This document shows, piece after piece, positions 1 to 9,948 of a DNA stretch of 64,000 nt. The notes beneath the pieces are model-generated. The model saw only the letters and a program-made list of their open reading frames with translations. It was not told the DNA's origin and did not search any database. The stretch comes from Clitopilus passeckerianus (taxonomy: Eukaryota; Basidiomycota; Agaricomycetes; Agaricales; Entolomataceae). The DNA is taken from positions 310,001 to 374,000 of the forward strand of contig CALYLX010000080.1 of the NCBI GenBank assembly GCA_944990035.1, written 5' to 3'. The translations under genes and the position numbers were made by a program. Each line of letters begins with the position of its first letter. The stretch's first letter is position 1.

Positions 1-1162
1 ATACTGCCTGGAGCAGCGACGACAACCCTCTCACCGCTGTGGGAGAACAAGGAACCCTCTACCAAAACCGACGAAACGAAACTCGCAACGAAGTGGCTCG
101 TCTGCGCCACCAATTTGCGAAAACCACTGACGATCTTGATCAACTTTTGGACAAAGTTGATCGAGAAACAAAGGAGACCCTCACAGACCTCTTCTTTGCC
201 ATTGGAGGAACAGCTTTCCTCGACGAATTCTTCCCCGAACGACAAAACTGGTTCAACAACCCGGAGGAGACAGACTTCGAAACCCTTGCCTCCAATCCCT
301 GGGGGCCTGAGGAAAGTCAAGAAGAGGAAGTCACGATCTGTTGAGCAAGCATGCCTTCCAGCGAGGGAAGTTGCGGACGACCCTTACCTTGAGCTAGGTG
401 TGGGCTTGTGAGGTGAGAGCGAACTATGTAATAAGACTGGGTAAGTCTCCAATGTATTGAGGTAAAGTACATAGGTTTATATACATATAGAGAGCGTGCA
501 CAGACCATGTATATGTAAGCATATCTAGAATGTTCTGTGCTAAATATAGTACGGAAGTGACACGGAATGAGTCATATGTAGTCATGAAGTGTCACGTGAG
601 TTGCCATGAGGCGTATTCGTAAGAAGACATCATAATGGTGCAATATGGTGCAATACTAATCATGTGATGTCACGTGATTAGTCACGTGAGTGGTACGCGT
701 CAATTCAACACGATCCTCACGGCACGTCAAGTTTGCGGAACCCTACGAGCATTTCCTCCTGTCACCAATTTACACACCGCCGCAAAAATAAAACATAACC
801 CCTTCGTCAAAGAAGAACAGAACGACAACAAGGAAAACATCAACCCCAATGGCAAACCCTCCGACGCCATACCTCTCCGCATTCGAAAGCCCACCAGAGT
901 CCGACTCACCAACGCTGGTGAACCTTCCCCCTCGACAGTATCGTCCCAGAAGGCGCCGCGCACCGGATACCTTGCCAACAGACCACCACCACCCAGATGG
1001 TTCAGATGCTACATTTGTGGAGGCAGACACTGACAGTGTCATTGCTTTCGTTTTGTGTGTCGTCTGTGCCATCATCGTGGCCCAGGCCATTACCCGGTTA
1101 GCTGCCCACAATGCTACCACAAGGGCATAGACCGTCATTTCTGGGGTAAAGGAAGGAATTGA
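1..1162 (+). pseudogene. Retroelement 3' accessory ORF, copy 1 (truncated, interrupted)
   Basis: Protein-level match to the intact copy at 3070-3951. Shared features are an acidic N-terminal part (LTDLFFA.GGTAFLD, NPWGPEE), a KENI(D/N)PN linker and a C-terminal cysteine/histidine block (CYICGGRH...CRLCHHRGPGHY...CPQC) resembling a zinc knuckle with altered spacing (CX2CX6HX4C). The 5' end lies outside the window. The frame is split exactly by a solo LTR at 339-710; if that insert and one copy of its 5-bp duplication are ignored, the codons join in phase. A TGA at 1031-1033 interrupts the cysteine block where the other copy has a glutamine codon. The ORF stops just before the LTR at 1196, so it is the 3'-most gene of its element. 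Its function is unknown; nucleic-acid binding is only suggested by the Cys/His block. Confidence 0.75.
339..710. mobile_element. Solo LTR (372 bp) with 5-bp target site duplication
   Basis: Begins TGTTGA and ends TCAACA, an inverted terminal pair typical of LTRs. It is flanked on both sides by CGATC (334-338 and 711-715). Removing it restores the reading frame of the host ORF. No internal retroelement genes remain, so this is a solo LTR left by LTR-LTR recombination. It is unrelated in sequence to the LTRs at 1196 and 3985. It contains three GTCACGTGA-type E-box-like sites near 590-690. Superfamily (copia or gypsy) cannot be assigned from the LTR alone. Confidence 0.9.
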
Positions 1163-1195
1163 AGTCAGGAGACTTCAACGATAGCGAGAGGGTAA

Positions 1196-1678
1196 TGTTA
1201 TGATTTTGCTTACATGTTTCCCCTTACATACCCCAGCCCGCTTACCTATGCACGATTACTCACATATGCTGCGCATCACTGCGCATTTTTTACCTTTTTC
1301 CATGCTTACTCCGCATCTCTCACGATCGTGAGAGACTTATACCTTATCTGACTCTTTCTGACTCACATCGAGTCATACTGACTCATGTACTTACTCGTCA
1401 TGCTGTGCATGACTCATTACTTACTCAGCATGCTGCGCATGCGCTATATTTAGAACTACTAGATAGGTATATAAACCTGTACCATTTGGTCAAGGCTCCT
1501 CAGCTTGACCTAGGCAATCTACCTAACTGCTTAGTTTCTCTACTTCGCCAAGTCCCTTGCTTCGTCAATCTCACCAGGTCGTCAGTACAGCTGCAGCTGC
1601 TGACAAATCTCTGTCTTTGTTTATCAGAGACATTGAGCGTAAACAGTATTACCTAAATTGTTAGGCTCTGCCTTAACA
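1196..1678 (+). repeat. Ty3/gypsy LTR, copy 1
   Basis: Starts TGTTA just after a purine-rich stretch (GCGAGAGGGTAA) that follows the accessory ORF, and ends TTAACA. Its 483 bp compare with 462 bp for the LTR at 3985, and the two share layout: the 16-bp palindrome TCTCACGATCGTGAGA (1318-1333), repeated ATGCTGCGCAT-type imperfect palindromes, TGACTCA sites (1359, 1379 and 1410 here) and a TATA-like TATATAAA near 1467. The two LTRs are clearly diverged, so they are old or come from different insertions. Integrase coding begins directly after this LTR, with no visible primer binding site, gag, protease or reverse transcriptase. Confidence 0.75.
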
Positions 1679-3016
1679 GATTGGAAGGTAGAGGACTCTC
1701 TCCTTTTCTTCAGGGGACAATGCTACGTCCCTAATGACGCTACCCTACGACGAAGCCTCATACAGAAGTATCATGACGCACCTATGGCCAGACACCCCGG
1801 AGCATTCAAAACGATGGAGTTAATTTCCGAACATTATTGGTGGCCCAGAATGTTTGGAACTGTCAAATCCTATGTTGATGGATGTGCCCCTTGCCAACAG
1901 ATGAAAGTCAATACACATCCCACGGCACCTCCCCTGAACCCAATCAAATTTACCACCACACGACCCTTTGAACTTGCCTCTACAGATTTCATTATGGATC
2001 TCCCTGAGGTTAATGGGTACGACTCACTCATGGTCGTGGTAGACCATGGCCTTAGTAAGGGGGTAATTTTAATCCCTTGCAAAAAGACCATGGACGCCCT
2101 AGGCACTGCCAATAACTACTTGGACGCTGTCTACAGAAGATTTGGATTTCCTGACAAACTGATATCCGACAGAGGTCCACAATTCGCATCCAAAGTATTT
2201 CAAGAACTAGGACGGCTTCTGGGAATCAAGCTTTCCCTAACAACTGCATACCACCCCCAAGCTGATGGAGAAACTGAACGCGTCAACCAAGATATTGGCG
2301 CTTATCTCCGACTATTCTGCGCCAACAACCCCGAGAAATGGCTAGAACTAATTCCCCTGATGGAATTCGCCCACAACAAACGAGTTCACGCTGTCACTGC
2401 ACGAACTCCATTCTATTTAATGAATGGAGCAGAACCACGTGCCATTCCCCTTCCATATCAGAAAACCAATGTTCCGGCTGCGGAAACCTGAATGAAAGAA
2501 CTCCAACAGGCACAAGACAAAGCTGCGGCCGCTCATGAACTTGCAAGACGAAAGATGGCTGAACGCATCCGAAGCAACTTCAAACCATTTGAGCAAGGAC
2601 AGAAGGTGTGGCTGGAAGCAACCAACCTAAAACTGGCATACTACTCAAAGAAGTTCACGCCACGACGAGAAGGCCCCTTTACAATCAAAGAAGTGCTAGG
2701 TCCACTGACCTACAAACTAGAACTACCCCGAGCATGGAAAATTCACCCTGTATTCCACGCCACCCTCCTCACACCATACAAGGAAACCAAGACACATGGA
2801 CCCAACTTCCTAGAACCGCCACCTGACCTCATCAATCAAGAAGAAGAATGGGAAGTTGAAGAAATTGTCGCACACAAATGACATCATGGAAAAATCCTTT
2901 ACAAGATCAAATGGAAAGGATATCCGACATCGGAGAACTCTTGGGAACCTATGGGAAATCTCAAGAACGCCAAGAAAACCCTTGAAGCATATAAGAAGAG
3001 GAAGAATATTTGGTAA
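1679..3016 (+). pseudogene. Ty3/gypsy integrase with chromodomain (5'-truncated pol)
   Basis: The frame shows an H2C2 zinc-binding module (H..RH, then CAPCQQ), the DDE integrase core (TDFIMDLP; SDRGPQF; DGETERVNQ), a GPF/Y-like C-terminal part and a chromodomain (ILYKIKWKGYP..ENSWEP). This order defines chromoviral Ty3/gypsy pol. Gag, protease, reverse transcriptase and RNase H are missing upstream. Two in-frame TGA codons (2489-2491 and 2879-2881) break the frame, the second just before the chromodomain. The stop at 3014-3016 overlaps the start of the open frame that carries the downstream accessory ORF. The copy cannot transpose by itself. Confidence 0.88.
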
Positions 3017-3069
3017 AACCCCATCAACTGCACCACAGTAATCCACCGAACAAACAAACTTCTCTTATA

Positions 3070-3951
3070 ATGCCTTCCAATGTCTCCTCCTATAACCGTA
3101 CCATCATTCTTAACACCTTCAAAACCGATTCCGCTGTTATGGCGCTCCGTACAAACACTGCCTGGAGCAGCGACAACAACCCCCTCACCGAAGTGGCAGA
3201 GCGAGGCTCAGCCTACCACGACCGAAGAACCGAATTCCGCAATGAAGTGGCTCGTCTATGCCACCTATATTCGAAAACCCTTGAAGAACTTGATCGAGCT
3301 CTTGACAGCTCTGACCAACACATGGAGGAAACCCTCACTGACCTCTTCTTTGCTGCTGGAGGAACAGCCTTCCTTGATCAGCACTATCCTGAGCGACGAA
3401 GTTGGTTTCCCAACCCGAAAGAGACAGATTTCGAAACCCTTGCCGCCAATCCCTGGGGGCCTGAGGAAGATCAAACCACTGAAGAACCAACAATTCTCAT
3501 GGCACATCAGGTTCAAGAAACCCTCCAAGAATTCCCCCCAGTCGTTGACTTAGAAACCGCTGCAAAAATCAAACATAACCCATTCGTCAAGACCAACCCT
3601 GAAGAACAAGATAACAACAAGGAGAACATCGACCCCAATGTCACAATCAACGACACCCTACCTCTCCACATTCGAAAGCCCACCCAAGTCAGATTCACCA
3701 ACTCTGGTGAACCCTCTTCCTCAACAATCTCGTCCCAGAAGGCGCCGCATACCGGATACCTCGCCAACCAACCAATCCCACTGCGATGGTTCAAATGTTA
3801 CATCTGTGGAGGCAGACATCAACAATGTCATTGCTTTCATTTTGTTTGTCGTCTGTGTCATCATCGCGGCCCAGGCCATTACCTGGTTAAATGCCCACAA
3901 TGCTACTGGAAGAACATAGACCGCCACTTCTGGGGCAAAAGGAAGAATTGA
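3070..3951 (+). CDS. Retroelement 3' accessory protein, intact copy (293 aa)
   Basis: Open frame between the chromodomain and the 3' LTR; the same frame is open from 3010, but 3070 is the first ATG. The N-terminal half is polar and acidic with a conserved LTDLFFAAGGTAFLD segment. The middle holds KENIDPN and a proline-rich linker. The C-terminus has eight or more cysteines and several histidines (CYICGGRHQQCHC, CRLCHHRGPGHY, CPQC), suggesting a metal-binding, possibly RNA-binding tail. A second copy precedes the LTR at 1196, so the ORF is a standard part of this element family. It could be a displaced gag-like protein, since zinc knuckles are typical of Gag, but I do not recognise the family. 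Confidence 0.65.
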   Translation: MPSNVSSYNRTIILNTFKTDSAVMALRTNTAWSSDNNPLTEVAERGSAYHDRRTEFRNEVARLCHLYSKTLEELDRALDSSDQHMEETLTDLFFAAGGTAFLDQHYPERRSWFPNPKETDFETLAANPWGPEEDQTTEEPTILMAHQVQETLQEFPPVVDLETAAKIKHNPFVKTNPEEQDNNKENIDPNVTINDTLPLHIRKPTQVRFTNSGEPSSSTISSQKAPHTGYLANQPIPLRWFKCYICGGRHQQCHCFHFVCRLCHHRGPGHYLVKCPQCYWKNIDRHFWGKRKN

Positions 3952-3984
3952 AGTCGGGTGACTTCAGCGCTAGCGAGAGGGTAA

Positions 3985-4446
3985 TGTTACAGTTACCTTG
4001 GATACGCACCCGGACTCTTTTTTCCTCTTACTAATTCACTGTTACTACTTCGGCCCGCTTACCCCTACTTGATTACTTTACAATGCTGCGCATTATTCAT
4101 TTTTCTTACATTGATTACTCAGTATTCTCACGATCGTGAGATACTTGTACTATATTTACTTATCGTGACTCATAGTGACTCTTACCCCGACTCACTCTGA
4201 GTTATACTTATTTTTACTTACACAGCATTGCTGCGCAATGCCCAACCCTTAGCCCTACCAACCTTGTATAAATACTTTCACGCTTTTGGTCTTGCTTCCT
4301 CAGCTTGACCTAAAAGCCTATACATCGCTATTTGCTTTAACTTTGACTTGCTCGATTACTCTCGCTCGTCTCTACAAAGGCTGGTAGAAGACTAAGCAGC
4401 TGAACCCTTGATACTTGTTTAAGCGAGTAGCGATAATAGCTTAACA
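3985..4446 (+). repeat. Ty3/gypsy LTR, copy 2 (3' LTR)
   Basis: Starts TGTTA after the purine-rich stretch TAGCGAGAGGGTAA and ends TTAACA. It carries the same palindrome TCTCACGATCGTGAGA (4126-4141), a TGACTCA site (4166), ATTGCTGCGCAAT-type palindromes and a TATA-like TATAAATA near 4267. It closes the element whose integrase and accessory ORF lie upstream. No target duplication can be tested, because the LTR at 1196 seems to belong to a tandem or recombined partner. Confidence 0.78.
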
Positions 4447-5590
4447 GTTGCTTTTTGGAGTTGAACTTCAGTTAATAGGGGTTCTCTTTGGCTCAAGGGT
4501 TCCACCTTGCTTTGACCAAAGGATCTTGACACTACCGAGATGCAGAGCTAGTATCCAGAGGGCTGATTTGGCAAATAAGGAGTATAAGAAGAGCAGAGCC
4601 CGCCGAGGAGAAAGGTGACTGATATATGGTAAGATAAAGCAGAGCCAGTGGTGGTTAGCGAGCTTCTTCTTTGTTTGTTTCAGCCATAGAATCCTACTTG
4701 CCACCAGTGGTTGGTTCGGCATCTAGATGTTATTGATACAGAATGTAAGGTCGTCGTGGGGTGACAGACTTTGGGTGTTGTCATTGGAATAGAAGCCTGT
4801 TCAAATACTCTGTGCAATGACATTGACCAGCCCAATACTGCTGTACATTGCTGTGTGAGGTTATATGGTCTTGTGACAGGCGCCTATCATGCCACCTCCC
4901 ACGTACAGCCTTTTGTTCTCAGTATCCTAATTCGGTGCCTTGCCCATGCTGTGAACCATCCAAAAGTCAGCAAAAGGTCCTTGGGAATTGTAGCGAAATG
5001 TTTTGATCCTACACTCTTTTATCCAATTGTTAGGAGTTCTTGATTTCTGGGACTCTATCGAGCCGTGAAGGTATGCATGGGCAAAGGGTGTCCATAGATG
5101 TCCATCTTACAGTCCCCATGTCCTCAATCAGAGGTAGCTAGAACTCCGCATATTTGGGGGTAGTGTGTTCGCCTTGACATCCTCAACTATTAATAGTAAC
5201 CCGAAACCGGAGGATGGTTATGCTCCTCCAAAACACAAAGGCCAGGAGTCGCCAGTAGTGCTTGCTTGCAAGGGACCATTCTCCCACTGGCAGAAGCAAA
5301 GCCACCTTGCAATTTCCCTTCCAGTGTGCAAGGAAGGCTTGGACGTCAGGGATCCTTTTCAGGGATAGCATACCTCGTCAGCACCCTCGATCGCCGTCTT
5401 CGTGGGAATCTCAAGTAATTATATCCTGATTTGTCTTGAATTAACTAATAATCTAGGCCAAACATGGTAAAACGTGGTCCCAAAAGGCCAATTTTACCAA
5501 GTAAAACATATTTACCCTCCATCTTACCATTTACGTCTCAGCGTCAAAACCCTCCAACAAACGTAGTACCATCAACCATCCAATTTCTAT
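4447..5590. other. No gene recognised
   Basis: Only short, unsupported frames occur here (for example a minus frame at 4468-4722 and plus frames at 4771-5043 and 5165-5368), without recognisable domains or convincing splice sites. It is probably decayed transposon flank. Confidence 0.4.
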
Positions 5591-5620
5591 TCCTCTACTA
5601 TGGAATGTATAAAATATTTT

Positions 5621-5720
5621 TGGTGTGACAGAGTCCATAGCAGCTAATAGCTACTACTACGCTCAAAGTCGACTTTTCTTGTTCAGAACCGAGGCTTTCG
5701 CCTCCAATACTCTTCACTCG
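5621..5720 (-). other. Conserved 3' block downstream of family-B copy 1
   Basis: On the minus strand this block (GAAGAGTAT.GGAGGCGAAAGCC, then CGTAGTAGTAGCTATTAGCTG, then a CTCTGTC element) recurs downstream of all three family-B genes (9349-9445 minus and 39879-39974 plus), roughly 260-600 bp after each stop codon. It is most simply a conserved part of the 3' UTR or 3' processing region. The 400 bp between it and the stop hold only shadow frames. Confidence 0.6.
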
Positions 5721-6122
5721 CTGACACTCGCCCACTAAATATTCGACGGGAACTTGAAGCTGAGATACTCCAGGAATGCCATACCAATTCAGATGTGCGC
5801 TGGCTGGTAGCGTAGCACCTGCTAATGGATGGTAGGAGTTCCTTGTGTCGTAGCAGCGGTCGGAAATGCTGCTTGTGCGAGGGCGAATGAATTGCTGAGC
5901 TCCCGACACCCGGGGATGGTAAATCCGGAATGGCAGCCGATAATGGAAGGGAAGATTTTCGAAGGTATCGGTAGAGGTCCGGGATGCGATGGCGGTTGCG
6001 ATAGGTACTGAACGAATGCTTGAAATAAATAGCGAGAGAGGAAGATTGAAAGGAAAAACAAAGAAACGAAGATGTTGAAAGAGAAAGAGCCGAAGAGGCT
6101 GAAGGGGGCAGCCGAGGCGAAT

Positions 6123-7157
6123 TTACTGCTTGGAAGAGGAGAAGGCCCCACAACGGCTGGCAACCTTGGGCTTCACATCGACCTTAACATCGACCTTGAC
6201 AGGCTTGGAAAAGTCGGGCGTGTTGGGTGCAGTCGCAGCGCGTTTAGGAAGAGCAAACTTGGATTTCAAAGCCGACTACATAACGAATTACATCAAAAAT
6301 ATGATAAACAGAACGATGTAATATTAACGTACAAAATTATAAGACCTGACACGACGCCTGTCCCGGGGGGCCACCGTCATGGGCTTGGGGAGCTCAGGGA
6401 CCCGCTGCACGATGGGAGCTTGGAAGTGGACGCAATCGACTTGCTTCCTCCCTGCAGCCTCCATCTGGGCGATCTTGGCGTTCAAAACCTTCACCTCCGT
6501 CCGAAGCTCGCTGATGGAATATGCCATTGTGTGGTCGTCAAAGACATTGATTATGGCCACAAGGTCCTTCTCCTGAGCTCTTTGGAGCTTAGCGAGTCTG
6601 GCTTCGAGGGAGGTAATTCCCAATGCAGACTTCGCGAAGTTTATGGCTCTGCGGTAGTACTCCTGGAGAATAGCTTCGATTTGAAGGCGGCTGGCGGCGA
6701 CATAGGAGTGGAAATGTCGCAGAACGAGGTGAATCTGGGTAAGGATGTACTGACGTGCTCGATCGAGGCAGCCGAGAGCGACTGTATGTCCTCGGTTGAT
6801 GATCGAGCGATACCAACGCCGAATGCCATTCAAGGTATCAGTGATAGGGGTGAATATGGCAAGAACCAAACCCTTGAGCCATTGGAAAAGGTGCCCCATT
6901 CATCCTGGTGAGTCTGCTTTTGATTTCCTATTGAACGGCGGATTGGTGGCGTCCGTCGAGAGTACGAGGCAGACAGAGTATTCGACACATGAGGTAACGT
7001 AGTCGACAACAGACGAAAGGAGCCAGACGATATGGGTAAAGACGCCGTTGAGGAAGGCTCCCAAGGCAGCCGATAGCGCCAGAACAACCTCCAAAGGGCT
7101 GAGGGATGCAAGATAGATAGCAGAACGAAGTGGGGAGACTGCGTGAATAGGAGACAT
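6123..7157 (-). pseudogene. Family-B membrane/coiled-coil protein, copy 1 (one in-frame TGA)
   Basis: Two exons (7157-6333 and 6275-6123) join in phase across an intron with GTACGT and TATGTAG ends. The starting ATG gives MSPI, shared with the copies at 11005 and 38591. The first 80 or so residues hold hydrophobic, probably membrane-spanning segments; then come a second hydrophobic stretch, a long amphipathic helix with heptad character (EARLAKLQRAQ, ISELRTEVK) and a C-terminal motif LPKRAATAPNTPD. An in-frame TGA at codon 86 (6902-6900) splits the protein where copy 2 has a glutamine codon. The rest of the frame is intact and both coding exons equal or nearly equal copy 2 in length. This is either a recent pseudogene or a truncated 85-residue product. 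Function unknown. Confidence 0.7.
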
Positions 7158-7246
7158 CTTGGTGGGAAGATGGTCGTATGGAAGGATGAAGCATCCTCTG
7201 CCACAGGGAGGCTTTCAGCTGTTCTCCTTAATTTCGACTACGACCG

Positions 7247-7261
7247 ATTGCGCTTGTTCGA
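7247..7261 (-). promoter_or_regulatory. Family promoter box, variant TCGAACAAGCGCAAT
   Basis: One of nine copies of the shared box. It lies 89 bp upstream of the MSPI start at 7157 in gene orientation and differs from the consensus at two positions. Confidence 0.7.
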
Positions 7262-8231
7262 GCCAGGGCAGGTCCCAATAACCTCCGGATTTGGAGCATG
7301 GTGGCTGGCTGGTAGGAAAGTCCAGTCACCAGTCATCCAGCCTGCCGATGGTGGGAAGGCCAGTGGTCCAATATAGAAAGATCCTAGCAGCTACGGACAG
7401 CAAGTGAGCATGGGTTGGCTGAATATTCATCTTATGGCCTACCATATTCCACTGTCGCACAAGGTCGGGGCCCTACATGTAAAAAAGCTTCTGTCCGCGC
7501 ACCCGGTGGGAAGCTTCGGGTACATCTCAGATGATGACCAGTTCAAGATGATCGTTGGTGTTGTAGGTGTTGGCGCAACATGATGCAATTTTGCCGTCTT
7601 TCCATCTTAGAGGAGTATTCTCAAGATACGTTCATGGAATTTGTAGACGGAGGTATTTGAACGAAGAGCAGAAAACTTGCGGAGTTGGCATCACGAGACT
7701 AAACGCGTCGCGTCGTGTCCAACGCGTCTCGACATCCTCGATGATCAGGATCGATTTAGACTCCCCGCAGGTGCACAGATTACCGATATCAGTACCACAG
7801 ATGCATTTGCATCCGCAGTTCCCACTGAAGATCAATCGTTTTATGCGATAAGAGTAAGCGAAAGAAGGAAACATGCCAACAGGGACTGGTTTGCGTCTGA
7901 AGTCGAGTGATAATACATCGTTTACTGACTTGTGGTTCCTCCGGGGTCCATGATTGATTGCCAACAGCGAAGGAAGAGTACTAGAGAGAAAACCTAGGAA
8001 CGAAGTCCAGGTAATTCAGGCCATAGAAAACGGAATGAAGATCGAGTACTAAATGTATGGCAATAAATAAATGAAGTTGTGTTCTGTATGTAAGATATCC
8101 GTAGGGACCAGGCAGAGAGAAAATGTGAAAAGACATATAAAACAGGTTAGGAATGCGTATGTAGGAGAAGGAATGTAATGAAGGACAGACATCTAAGAAT
8201 GTAACCAGTCTAAGCTGGGTCTACAAGAAAG
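7262..8231. other. Mostly intergenic; one tentative small gene
   Basis: Apart from the tentative cysteine-containing frame at 7632-7951, no gene is supported. A GC-rich motif ACGCGTCGCGTCGTG lies at 7703-7717 and recurs elsewhere in the window. Confidence 0.4.
7632..7951 (-). CDS. Tentative small Cys-X-Cys protein
   Basis: A model with a 26-nt first exon (7951-7926), an intron with GTAAAC and CTTCAG ends, and a second exon (7824-7632) gives about 72 residues. It includes a CGCKCIC...CTCGES segment with six cysteines in Cys-X-Cys pairs, reminiscent of fungal metallothioneins. The C-terminal half has no recognisable features and overlaps the GC-rich repeat at 7703, so the model may be wrong. 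It could also be a chance frame. Confidence 0.25.
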
Positions 8232-9179
8232 TCAAGCTTTCGGAAAGAACCAGGGACGATATGCCCGCCGATTGCGGCGAGGTCTCGAACGCCGGACAGG
8301 GGCTGTCGCCTCCACCACCCCAACGGAACTCGCTACCTCACTGGCAGGCTCTTGCGCAGCTACCTGCGAACGCAGCTTGTAGACCTCCTCTTGTAGGCGA
8401 AGATTATCAGCGCGCAAAGCCTTATTTTGCGCGACCATATCAGAGATTTGTTCTTGGGTGTCAGATAGTTGGATCTGAAGAGCTTCGTACTCGTCCTTGA
8501 GGGTCTCGAATTCAGAACTGTTATTGCGGGCCGCACCTGTGGCGGATTTCCAAGAATCTTCAAGGCTGAGGACAGTTGTCGTTAACTTTGTCGTCATGTC
8601 CGACCAATCCTTTTTCTCTTTGGCGATATGTGTCCAGACAGCGGCGTACGCTTGATCCTCAGTTCTCAGTGGATCCAAGGGTTCGGGTTGGAGTCTCCCA
8701 GGTTCCTCCTGGCTCCCATTGCCGATTAGCAGCCCGCTCGCTTGAGTAGAGGCCTCCTTGTACTGTGGTACAGTCACCAGTACTGGGCCGAGGCGTAGTT
8801 CCCCAGCTTCTGATTCTGAAGCAGGCTTGCAGTGAGAAGAATCCGCCTTGGCGAGATCGAATCGAGGGAAGATGTTGCGGAAGATAACCCAAGAGAGCAT
8901 ACATAAGGCGAGTCCAGCAATGTACGGAAAGGCGTTTTCCTCCAGGACGACCAATCTGGCGAGGGAGGGACTATTATGCTTTATTGAGAGGATGATTGTG
9001 ATTGACTGTGCCCAGAGCCAACGAGAGGCGTGGATAGCTACTACAGCTAGACGTTGAAGTTCTGGTTGAAGTTGACCGGCGCGGAGGCTATTGACACAGA
9101 TCCGGGCGGCGAGAACGAAGATAAGAGCGGTCAGGTAAGTGAATAGTTTGGCGGGAGGTTTTGCGAACTTGAGCTCCAT
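8232..9179 (-). CDS. Family-A membrane/coiled-coil protein, copy 1 (315 aa)
   Basis: Single-exon gene starting at ATG 9179. The N-terminus has a hydrophobic segment (residues about 10-32) and a second around residues 85-105 (FPYIAGLALCMLSWVIF). A polar linker follows, then a coiled coil from about residue 185 to 275 (LEDSWKSA, LQIQLSDTQEQI, LRLQEEVYKLRSQV). The C-terminus is strongly basic and ends with RRAYRPWFFPKA. Its paralog at 32806 shares the (N/K)AFPYIAGLA segment, AKADSS and the YAAVW(T/V).IAKE+KDWS(D/N)MT block. The basic RPWF tail is also seen in the long proteins at 14608 and 34456. The shared promoter box lies 70 bp upstream. An endomembrane or nuclear-envelope protein with a cytosolic coiled coil fits the layout, but the function is unknown. 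Confidence 0.8.
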   Translation of the reverse strand: MELKFAKPPAKLFTYLTALIFVLAARICVNSLRAGQLQPELQRLAVVAIHASRWLWAQSITIILSIKHNSPSLARLVVLEENAFPYIAGLALCMLSWVIFRNIFPRFDLAKADSSHCKPASESEAGELRLGPVLVTVPQYKEASTQASGLLIGNGSQEEPGRLQPEPLDPLRTEDQAYAAVWTHIAKEKKDWSDMTTKLTTTVLSLEDSWKSATGAARNNSSEFETLKDEYEALQIQLSDTQEQISDMVAQNKALRADNLRLQEEVYKLRSQVAAQEPASEVASSVGVVEATAPVRRSRPRRNRRAYRPWFFPKA

Positions 9180-9249
9180 TTTAGCGTGTTCGGATTGTGA
9201 CGGTGGTATTGAAGTAGAAGTGGAACCGCTATCGGGTGCTTTCTCCGAG

Positions 9250-9264
9250 ATTGCACTTGTTTGA
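9250..9264 (-). promoter_or_regulatory. Family promoter box TCAAACAAGTGCAAT
   Basis: Exact consensus copy, 70 bp upstream of the ATG at 9179, same orientation as the gene. Confidence 0.75.
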
Positions 9265-9348
9265 CGCTCGCACTAGCCTGGTCAAAACTCATCGACAAAT
9301 GTATTATCAACCATAAATTATATGTTTATATAGCAGAAAAGATTTTTA

Positions 9349-9445
9349 GTGCGACCAAGTTCATAGCAGCCAAAAGCTGCTACTACGCTCAAAGTTGACA
9401 TTTTAAATTCAAAACCGAGGCTCTCGCCTCCAATACTCTTCACTA
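9349..9445 (-). other. Conserved 3' block downstream of family-B copy 2
   Basis: Counterpart of the block at 5621-5720, about 500 bp after the family-B stop at 9949. Most positions match, including GAAGAGTATTGGAGGCGAGAGCC and the CGTAGTAGCAGCTTTTGGCTG part. It also lies just upstream of the box at 9250, so the 3' region of one family gene abuts the promoter of the next. Confidence 0.6.
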
Positions 9446-9948
9446 GCCACCACTCGCCCACTACCCGCCGGAGGTTCGAAGCTGGTTCCCCAGGAATAGA
9501 ATACCGAGTCAGGAGTGCGCTGACTGTGGTAGGCCTAATCCTGATGGAGGGCAGAAGCCCTGCAATCGTAGCAGCTGTCGGAAATGACGCGTACTCATCG
9601 CAGGAATCCCGAGGAGTTAGTCACATCTTGTATGCTAGTCAAGTCTGTGAATTTGCAGTCCAGCTTGTACTATGGCGAGGGACGGATGGAAAACGAAGTG
9701 CTGAGCCTACGACGTTCAGGGAGGCTGAGTCCGGAATGGCAGATGATCGTGGAGGGGAAGAGTATAGATGGTTTCGGTCGAGGTCCAGAATGCGATGGTG
9801 ATGCTGTGGCGATGGGTATTGGTTGCTGATCACATCCTTGACACGAATAGAGAAAGGGAAAGGTTGAAATAAACGAGAAATATATGGAAGGAAGAGCTCA
9901 AGAAAGAACCAAAGACATCGAGAGAAAGGGCCGGGTGTCGAGGCGAAT

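Noticed and set aside
5683..6163. Serine/leucine-rich minus frames downstream of family-B copy 1
   Set aside because: Low-complexity frames in a 3' region, not conserved as protein in the other copies.
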